Positions 1-9,900 of a stretch of DNA of 64,000 nucleotides are shown one piece after another; positions within the stretch are counted from its first letter, which is position 1, and the number at the start of each line of letters is the position of its first letter. Both the position numbers and the translations under genes were made by a program. The notes below the pieces were generated by a model. It did not search any database. It saw nothing but the letters and a program-made list of their open reading frames with translations, and was not told where the DNA came from. This DNA is from Ruminococcus sp. UBA3767. Its GTDB lineage: Bacteria > Bacillota > Clostridia > Oscillospirales > Ruminococcaceae. Location: contig DFFV01000098.1 in assembly GCA_002371625.1 (NCBI GenBank), positions 1-64,000 of the forward strand, given 5' to 3'.

Positions 1-23
1 GCAGGTGGTTTTTTTATCAGGAT

Positions 24-61
24 AATAAAAAACAGGGCTGATGAAACAGTCCTGTTTTTTT
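24..61 (-). terminator. Terminator of rubrerythrin gene
   Basis: Inverted repeat AACAGG (31-36) / CCTGTT (51-56), with an inner CTG/CAG extension. On the minus strand it is followed by a run of six Ts. It begins about 20 bases after the rubrerythrin stop, as expected of an intrinsic terminator. The opposite side is also T-rich, so it may work in both directions. Bases 1-23 hold no gene that I can see. Confidence 0.8.
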
Positions 62-77
62 GTATTTATCAAGGGTA

Positions 78-617
78 TCAATAATTCTCTGCGTTTACTT
101 CAAAGTAAGCCTGCGGATGTGCGCAAACGGGACAAACATCGGGAGCCTGTGTGCCAACAACGATATGTCCGCAGTTACGGCATTCCCACACCTTGACCTC
201 GCTCTTTTTGAAAACCTCCTGAGCTTCGACATTTTTGAGCAGTGCTCTGTATCTTTCCTCATGATGCTTTTCAATTGCAGCTACGCCTCTGAACTTTTCT
301 GCAAGCTCTGCAAAGCCCTCAGCCTCGGCTGTTTTTGCAAAATCCTCATACATATCAGTCCACTCAAAGTTCTCGCCGTCTGCTGCTGCTTTGAGGTTTT
401 CAGCTGTTGAGCCTATGCCTTCAAGCTCCTTGAACCACATTTTTGCGTGCTCCTTCTCGTTATCGGCAGTTTTGAGGAACAGGGCAGCTATCTGCTCATA
501 GCCCTCTTTTTTAGCCTTGGAAGCAAAATATGTATACTTGTTCCTTGCCTGTGATTCTCCTGCGAAAGCAGCCTGAAGATTCTTTTCGGTCTGTGTTCCG
601 CTGTACTTATTTGCCAT
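78..617 (-). CDS. rbr: Rubrerythrin
   Basis: Non-haem diiron peroxidase of the cytoplasm, which detoxifies hydrogen peroxide in strict anaerobes using electrons from rubredoxin or NADH systems. The 179 residues show the two-part family layout. An N-terminal ferritin-like four-helix domain (about 1-135) carries the diiron ligands in [10 protein letters not shown] and in the EKEHAK and EKHHEERY stretches. A C-terminal rubredoxin-like knuckle follows with two CxxC pairs (WECRNCG and DVCPVC). The length is typical. The ATG at 617 follows GGAGG at good distance. The gene stands alone, with its own promoter about 190 bases upstream and a terminator downstream. The product is clear from motifs; the physiological electron donor is not visible here. 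Confidence 0.96.
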   Translation of the reverse strand: MANKYSGTQTEKNLQAAFAGESQARNKYTYFASKAKKEGYEQIAALFLKTADNEKEHAKMWFKELEGIGSTAENLKAAADGENFEWTDMYEDFAKTAEAEGFAELAEKFRGVAAIEKHHEERYRALLKNVEAQEVFKKSEVKVWECRNCGHIVVGTQAPDVCPVCAHPQAYFEVNAENY

Positions 618-814
618 AGTTTTATCCTCCAGATTTTATTATTACACCGACTCGGTGTTTTTAACTGTTTCCTGCTGTGACTGTGCTGATCTGAATGCTT
701 TTCTGCGCTTTACTGCGATAATGAGAAGCTGCACAGCATCCGACGATCATTATCAATGCCGTCTGCTCAGAGCAATCCTTTATCCTGCCCTTTTATCAAG
801 GCTATATTGCAATA
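618..814 (-). other. Long leader of rubrerythrin mRNA
   Basis: About 190 bases lie between the predicted transcription start and the rbr start codon. The stretch holds a compact hairpin (ACACCG/CGGTGT near 645-659). It also holds a 29-codon open frame at 661-750 on the minus strand, starting Met-Ile-Val-Gly-Cys-Cys, which lacks a good ribosome site. I recognise no known riboswitch class. A leader this long is unusual for such a small gene and may carry regulation. Confidence 0.35.
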
Positions 815-843
815 ATTATACCACTGCGGACATCAAAAGTCAA
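815..843 (-). promoter_or_regulatory. SigA-type promoter of rbr
   Basis: On the minus strand TTGACT (843-838) and TATAAT (820-815) are separated by exactly 17 bases. This is a near-consensus housekeeping promoter reading toward rubrerythrin. Confidence 0.75.
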
Positions 844-859
844 CCCAACCGCAGCGGCA

Positions 860-908
860 CAAAAACGCCCCCGGCAGCAGGTAATTTTGTTACCCAACCG
901 GGGGTGTT
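860..908 (-). terminator. Terminator of the GLUG surface operon
   Basis: Strong GC-rich stem, CCCCCGG paired with CCGGGGG, with an inner GGTAA/TTACC pairing, followed on the minus strand by GTTTTTG. It lies about 50 bases past the stop of the giant surface gene and closes the four-gene operon. Confidence 0.8.
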
Positions 909-956
909 GTTATTATTCGCCTTCAATTGGCTGATGTTGATCTCACCCGATTTCTA

Positions 957-3900
957 TCATTGCTGTATGACCTCAGGATAGATCTTTGCGTTGGTGTATA
1001 CGATATAGTCATTTTGCGTACTATTGGAGATAACAGTACCGCTGCTGTTTCTCAACTGGACTTCAAGCACCACTCGGTAATTTGCAAAATCGTGGAAGGT
1101 CGGTCCCGTTACCACCTCGTAATATGTACCGATCGTAAACACTTTCTCGTCTTCATTCGCTGCCTCTTTCGCCTGGGAGTATACATATCTCATATTATCC
1201 GATGATTGATTCTTTGTAAGCGGAATTGCAGTATCACCGCCATAAACCTTGACATTTTTCAAATAATCTTCTATCGGCACCTGAACATATTGAACTCCCG
1301 TGACTTTTCCGTTCTCTTTAGTATCCGTTTTCTTATACAATGTCAGTGTGTATACTATCGTAGCAGCATCGTCATAATTCGTTACTTTATTGGCATTGTA
1401 TTTTGCCGTTGCGCTTATCGGCATTCCTTCAGTTCCATTCGGCCACTTACAGGTAAGAGATCTGTCAAGTCCGTTATTTCCCAAATGCGAATAATTATAG
1501 CTTGCGGCTCCCACAGAATCGTATTTATCAAGCTCATCGTTCGCCTCATATTTCAGTGTTGCAGTATTGGCATTTTCTATATAATACCGTTTAGAGTCGC
1601 TGAAGGGGACCTTCTTGCTTGAATAAACAACATCATCGGAATCATAGGAAATATTCGAGCTGCCTGATACGCTCACACCATACTGAGAAGTTCCCTCTTG
1701 ATCGGGAGGTCTTGACGGGAATTCCTCATCGATATTATTAAACGGAATTTCAACTGTCTGAGTTATAGCAGCTCCCTGATATGAATCACTATCAATACCT
1801 GCCGTTACCTGTGAGCGAATATCACCGGTAGAAACAACGATATACGTATTTGAAGGTACCTCCGCCTCGACTGAATTGGTAAGGTCCGTTTGATTTCCCG
1901 AACCGTCTTCAACTACACACGCTGTTACATCTATACTGCCGTATCCGCTTAATGTTGTATCAGATCCGCCTGCATAGTATCTGTTCAGGGTGATAACATC
2001 TGCATGATACAATTTAACATTATTTGAGTTCAGATAGCTTGCATACAGCCCTCTGTTTGTGCTCTTGAGTCTGACTTTTGACGTCATATTTACTGTTATG
2101 GTATTATTGGTATCTGTTATGACCTGATCTTCCGGAGTAACTACCGTTCTTGTGATCTCGTATTCATACAGGTCACCTAACAGTATCTGCTCAATAGCAG
2201 AGCTTGGATCAACGTACGTTACCATGTTTCCCGGAAGAGAACGTGGTGAGTTAACATCAAACAGGTATACAAGCTCACCGGAAGGAAACAGCATACTGAT
2301 GTAATAATCCTCATTATATGCTGATTCTGCTGTGATCTTGTAACCGCCATTTCCGCTTCCTACATACTTGTAATAATTGTTTCCGACCTTTATATCATAG
2401 TCCGAAGCTGTTGACAGGTCATAACATCCTGTACTTTCTGTTACTTTCACCGAGCCTCCTATGATATTACCCAGTTTCTGCTCAGCAAAAGCTGCTCCTC
2501 CTGAGTATGATTTATGGAACTTTGAGAGTGAAAACGTATTGCCGCCCAGTTCCGATCCTGATGCATAGTAAGCTCTATCGGCATTACCGTTTGGATCTAT
2601 CAGCACCAGCTTGGTATTTCCCGGCAGCGATGTTCCTGTCGCCGTATCCATGAAATTCAGCGCTACCTGTTTAGAACCGTTCCATCCAAGCATTCCCGAA
2701 TCAAGAAGTGCCTGAAGATCAGATATGCCATAGGTATATCTGATATATGTTGTGAACCAGGTATCAAGACTTTCAATAAGCATACCCTGAGTTGAAAGTC
2801 CCGGAATGTAGTTTGATGCGAGAGCATCGGTTCCGGAAAGAGCTGTTGACGAGAAGGTGACACTTATTGATCTCTTTACATATACTGGTATGTACAGATG
2901 ATAAGCAACATTGTCAGTATCAAACGGATCCTTAAACTGTACATCAAGCAGGGTAAACTTATTCGCAGAAAGCGAGTCAGCGCCTGCACGAACAACTGTG
3001 AATGCATTTGAAGCCGTAGCTCCCGGACTATAGCTTATGCTGGCAGTTCCATTAGTTACTTCAAATTTGTGCGAGGAATCATTATATACACAGGCTGATG
3101 GTACTACATCATAATAATCACTGCTTATGGAATAATCAGTTGTCGTATTGGTAACAAGCTGAATATAACGGTTTATGAGGGCAGTTGTTTCTTCTGTGCT
3201 CTCATTGGCGATCACGATCATTGCAAAGTCGCTGACGCCGGTAGGAACAGAACCCATTTCGTTTTCCCATGTTGAGATCCTGTCGCCCTCGGAATCCTCG
3301 GTTTGCTGCAAATAATGCTGGATCTTATTATTACCGTAAACGATCGAATCTGCGAATGTGGTATATCGCCTTGTATTTGATGTACTGGACAGATCCGCAT
3401 AGATCCTTGCAGCCATTGTCTTGTCGCCTGTTTTGCCGCTGTATCCGTCTATCGTTTTGCCGTACAGCACTGCTCCGTCACCCGATATAATTTCACCCGT
3501 TCCGATTGCAGACTGAGGATTGATGTTAATATATGGGTATTTGGGCATTTCTACATTGTAAGTATTGTTGAACGCCGACACCCTTGTCGGATATGTAGTA
3601 ACATTATTTGTTGTTGTACCCTCACTAGTACCGTCATAGTCGGCGAACACGAAGGATGCTGTTTCAATTGTTGCGCCATTTCCGATATTCTTTGTGAAGC
3701 CGTTTCCATAGATTGCCATACCGGTCAGCTGGATACTGGTTTTCTTTTCTGAAGAATCATTGGGAACAGATCCTATCCACGTACCCATCTTGTTGCCGGC
3801 ATCCGTAGTAATCGTGTCCAGTTTAATATTGTAACCTAATATCTCATTATTATCTTTCTGTATTATTCTTCCTACAACACCACCTGCATAGTTTCCGCTT

Positions 3901-6900
3901 GCACCGATCTTACAGTTTTCAACAGAACTGTCATGCATATAGCAGGTAACGCTGTTGTTTACAGAGCTTGCATAACCTATAAATCCCCCTGCATAGCTTG
4001 TCGCAGTATTAGCCGCTGTAATATCATAATCCTTAACAATACAGTCCTTGATAAGAACATTATATGTGACCTTATTGTTATCATCTAAATTGGTATATGG
4101 ATACAGCTTTCCTATCAATCCGCCGGCATATGCTACATGATTTGCAGTTGTATTACTATTATCTCCGAATGAATCATTTGCAAATATTGTATTGTGAGTA
4201 CCAGGCGTTCCGACCATTTGGCAATTATCCATAGTTATAGAATATGTCGTCCAATTTGAATCCCACTTACCCCCATAGATTCCACCAGCATAATTTCCAT
4301 TTACATTAATGTTTTGTACAATGCAATTCTTGAATACTGCCACACCAGTTTTACCGCCGTTGTATGAAGACTGCATTCCACCAACTATTCCGCCCGCAAA
4401 GTTTACCCAATTACCTCCGATTGTTACAGCCGAGCTTTTCGATGATACACGCATATCGTATATTTTGCAGCCATTTCCTGCAAATCCGACAAGCCCTCCG
4501 GCTGACATATTGTAATTCAGTGTGTTCCCATCAGTTAATTCATAGCTCTTTATTTTTACTTCTGAATAATCAGTATCAGGGTTCGGATTATCGTCTTCAT
4601 CAGCAGTACCATAGATATATACAGCACCTTCCTGAACCTTTCCAACGAAAGCCCCCATTCCACATCTTGCCTGTCTTGCATCACCGACCGTAGTGCCTGC
4701 TGTAGCTTTAATGGAAATATTATCAGCAGTGCATTCTTTGATCCATATCATATAAGAATTCGTATCCTTATTATCAACAGGTGATTTCAGACCAGAATAG
4801 CCCAAAAGTCCTCCGAAATGATTTGTACCGCATACTGTCAAATCATTAAGGTCAATTCCTTCAAATCCAACATTGACAGCATTATTCGTAGCCCAGCCAC
4901 ATACTCCTCCTACGCTTAGGAAAAGATTATCGGCAGAAATATCATGGCATTCCCCACGAGAATCATAGGAATAATTATATATTGCCGTTCTGACCGAACC
5001 AGTAAGTTCAAAATCGCTGAACTTGCTGCTTGAATCTTTCATAATAACGGAATCAAACAAACCGATACCGTGGTAATCAGTATTGGTATTACCATTGATA
5101 GTAGTATGGTTTGCAGCTACAGAAAAATCCTGATCTGTGTTCTTATGGAGTTTGTCGAAATAATTATCCTTGTTGAACTTGTTAAGGAAAATATCTACAT
5201 CTATTGTTTTCTCGTTTCCATCAAAAGTATTCAGCTTTATAGGATATAAATTAGCTTTTCCCAAAGCCGAATCATACATACCAACACAGCCCAACCCACG
5301 GAAACTGTCAGGCAGCTGATAACCATCGGTTCCCGTCAGGGTTATGTTATAGTAACCAGCTGTGTTTGTTACACAGCGAGCGGGATAGTTATGAGTTGTT
5401 GAGTATTCAGTAATCGTGACTTCGTACTCTTCTTCATGAGTAACTTCGTGTGACACTTGGATTATGTTCAAGTTTTTTTCATATAAATCAAAATATGTGC
5501 CTTCATCCTGTGTCGTCCAAGCACAAAAATTAGTTGAATCGCCTGCATAGTTAACATATCTATTATTGCTATCGTGTATTGTCCACCCAGATCCTTTGCT
5601 ACCGACCTGATATTCAACTGTAAAATACATGATATCATCACTAAAACAAACATTTCCACGTGCTATATTAGTATCTGTAATTCCATGATCTTTATCATAA
5701 TATACATTTGTGATATTTAGATATTTTCGTCTTTCAACATTATTATCATCTTCGTAAATATAATAAATACAGTATGTGGAATTAGTGGGGTTTTTTTCAA
5801 AAAAAACCTCGGTAGCATTTTTTATCTTTGTTTCATCTAAATTTAGATTTACATCATCTATAGAAGTATAATATTTTGTACTCCTAAGCACATAATTTCG
5901 TTTATTAGTATTATCCCATCGTATACTAGTCAAATATTCATTAGTATTTCTATGACCTCTAATTAAATATCCGGTTCCAGTAGGTACAGTACTTGTTTCT
6001 TGATATTTTGTTGTAGAATAATGTGTCACATCTTCTGTTACTGTTTCAGTAACAGTCCTCGTCCTTGTTTCAGTTCTGGTACTCGTCCCTGTTGTAGTAC
6101 TTCCTTCTGTATAGTACTTAATAATATAAGGAATAGGCGCATTGCCGCTCGAATTGTTTGCAGTATCATAAACAGCAATCTTCTGATAATCCGTAACATT
6201 TCTTTCATCTTCATCGGTATCAGGATCATCATCGATTAAAGCTGTTCCCGTTCCAACATCACTATAATCTGCATTATGACTCATACCATATACCGCGCTA
6301 TCAGATGACCCATAGGCCAAAGAATTTGAATAAGCACCAAGTGCCGAATCAGTTGCCGTACCAGCCGTAGACTGTGTAATCAAGGACAGCACAAATAAAG
6401 CCTGCGCATTGGGAACATTGATATTGCCGACTGTTCCAGTTGTCGCAACAGCTGTTACATTGAGTTTGTTTGTTTCATTCTTATTGATATCTGCGATTGA
6501 ATAATGCTTCTTCCCATTTTTCAGAGTATGGATAGTTGCATCTGTTCTTGTTGTGCCTGCACCATTATTTGCGTCATCATGATATGTACCGTTTTCAGAT
6601 GTTGAAAATCTCGTAGACTCATTTACAGCGTAGCCATTTATAACACGACCAACAATCGGATTTACATATATCGCTGCCTTGGCATCAGCTGTATCAGTAG
6701 CAAGGTTATTAGATGTATTAGTATTGTAATAGACCGTCAATCCGGAATTATTTACACGAAGAACGGAATTTCCACCTACCGAATCTGTAGCGGTCATATT
6801 TTTGAATATCAGACCGCCGTAAACTATAACACCAACATATCCGCCGACAGGCACAATTGTACCATATGTGCCGGACAAGGTAACAGTATGACCACCATAG

Positions 6901-9900
6901 GACACATAGCTATTGTCAATGATGTTGTCTCCGCCCATAATCTCGCCAATAATACCGCCGTAGTACCGGCAATGAGAATCATAGCCGAAGTATGCATCAG
7001 CAGATCCTGTATTTGTTTGCTCTTGAACAGTAACATCCACATTCTGGTTTACTGTAATCCCCTTAACCACACATCCATTTGAAACCTTTACAAGCGGATT
7101 CTGACTGTTGTTAATTATTGTCCTGCTACTTCCAACAATAACACCACGGAAAGCAAACTTACCGGAAGCGTCTGTTCCGCCAAGGCCTAAATAATTGCTG
7201 CTAAGAACAACATTTCCATTCGTGTCATCACTTGAAGAAGTAATACTATAATATGCATTTGATAAATACAGACGGACGTTTTCAACAGACCATTGTACCG
7301 TGTTTTCACCTACAGTTGCTTCATAAAACCCAGTCTCCTCGTTATATGTATACAAAGTGTGATCGGATTTACCCTCACACCAACGTGCTCCCGTTGTGTT
7401 TTCTGCGATCCCATTATGAAGGGTTTTCGGAAGCTGCACGGAAGGGAGATACGAAGTATTTGAAGCACTATTTATCAAGTATGCAAATGCCTCAAGCTTA
7501 ACACCGCTGTCAATAATATAAGGATCATTATATGTTCCACATCCGAGTGATGTATCGGAAGCCGGAACATTAACCTTTAATTCACGATAATAACATCCTT
7601 GTGCATCGGGAGTTTGGTTTGCAGCGTAGACCTGTGCAACATACGGACGCCACGAACTAAAGTCATATTCCGGTTCAGAAGTATGACTGTTGCTCGTTGG
7701 ATCTGTATATTTATCACTGTTATTATACTTATTCTCTTTATCCTCGTATTCAACAGATTCACTTACTTCACGACCATAGGTAACATTCCTTGTGGCAACA
7801 GATTCCCCATCCCCCCAGTCTTCAGTGATTTCGTAATTATAAATCATAGTCGCTGTCTGCGATGTCTTGATTGAGTTAAACAGTGTCGCTGTGGTAAAGA
7901 TGGAATTAACTGTATTATAGGCGCGATTCAAATCCGTAGCATTAACTCCGGTCACTGCACCACTGGTGCTTCTTGCGTCAATTCTAACGCTGGAGATATT
8001 TATTCCCATATCCGGACCGTAAACATCACCAAAAAGGCTCTTTGAGACCTGAGCGGTTGTGCTGCTAACTGTATACTTATCGCTGGTGCTGATATTTTGA
8101 AGAGTAAGCTGTATACTTGCTTTAGACGCATCAGCCCTGTTAACCTTATTCACAAGCAGATATCCTGTATTATAAGTTGATACCGTTCCTGAATTATTGT
8201 ACTTTGGTGTTATCCCATCCAGAACAAGACCATTAACAGTGATTCCACCTTTAGCCGTTCCACTTATGAGCGCTCCCTGATATGTAGAATTTTCGAGAAA
8301 ATCTCCGCTGAGTTTCACAGTGTTCAGCGTAAGAGTTGCGCCCTCACCACTATTAATAAACAGGCCCGACTGCATAAGATAATGCTGATTCTGTTCGCCG
8401 GGATTACGGTTATAACTATCGGTATTGAAAGTACTATTACTTTCAACGGCATAGATGCCAGAATAACCGAAATCAATATTTATGTTTTTTAAAGTCAAGC
8501 CAGACACACTGTATACCGGGTAGTATGAATAGTTTGAAAGAGTCGCATTTGTTGCTGACTCGCAGTTAAACGGTGTATCCGAGGAAACAAACAAACTACT
8601 AATATTGTCTGCAGCATACTTATTTACACTCCAAAGCATAATATCCTGCGCTTTATCTTTATCCTTATCCATAACATCAAGATTATAATAGTACCTCGAA
8701 TTAGCATTAGGATATTTAGCCGCAGAAGCCAAGGCTGTGGATGATGCGGTTGTAAGCTGATTCTGATAAGTGCCTGTTCCGTTTTCTGCAGATGTTGAAA
8801 TATTATAATCTCTGATTTTGCCCTTAGTACCCTCTCTATTTGTATTCATATTGATAGAAATAACGCCGGCGCCATTTGACCCATTAGTACCCTTAATTAC
8901 ATCTGCAGCTGAGTAAACTGCCAATTCATCATATACACCAAGCGTATTAGGCAGAGATATTCCCGTAGAGCCTGATTTATCAGTAAGGGTATAACCAGAA
9001 TTAAGCACATCAAGATAAAGTCCATTACTTCCGCTATATGCCTTATTTACAAGCATACCAAGAGAAGTCCCAGCACCACCGCTAAGACTCATCTTTGTAA
9101 CGGTCAGATTATCTACTGTCCATCTGCCGGTTGCTTCATAGCACATAATGCCGACATTAGGAGTGGTATTGGTAATTGTACCATCAGTAACGGTCAGACC
9201 ATCAATGGTAGTATCTGTGTCCAGCCATGCATAGCCAAGAAAGCCTCCTGCATTAGTGGAAGCCTTATTGATGATTGTGCAGTTATTGAAATCAAGATTT
9301 TTAATATTAACTTTTCTGTCTGAATAGGTGTTACTTGATGTTGAAGGAATAGATGTAATATAACCTATCAATCCTCCACCATCAGTGTTTCCGCCGGCAG
9401 TAAATGTTCCCGACATAGTATGCGACACTGTCAGAGAGTCACTTCCACCCTGTGCGATGTTAATAGTGAACTTAGGAGAAGCAACCTTACCTATAAATGC
9501 CCCAAGCGAATTCCAGCTTTTAAAGTTATCGCTGATATTGAAAGTCGTGTTGATAGTATTTGTTCCTGTAATCGCTATCGTTCCATTATCTGTTCCATTA
9601 GCAAGACCAATAAGACCGCCGATATTTTTGCCGGCCGCTTCAGATCCGGTAACAGAAGAAGGCTCCCCATAATTAATTGTCTGGCTCGCTGTAATGCCAC
9701 TCAAAGAAGTATTACCCTTTGATACGGCGGCAATACCGCCGATGTTCATACCATTTATTTTATCGCGTACATTTACATTCCCGTCAATTGTAAGCGAATT
9801 AACCGTACCGGTTCCTGCTGTACCATTACCAATATAAGCAAACAAGCCATTATAAGGATGGCGATATATCTGGCCTAACCCTTCTCCATCTGTAGAAGAA

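Noticed and set aside
640-662. ACACCG-act-CGGTGT hairpin looks like the tail of a Cas9 tracrRNA
   Set aside because: No cas genes, repeats or anti-repeat in the window; a short hairpin of this kind is common by chance.
957-1100. LPXTG sorting signal at the end of the giant protein
   Set aside because: The C-terminus ends in a polar stretch without a LPXTG-like motif, hydrophobic helix or basic tail.
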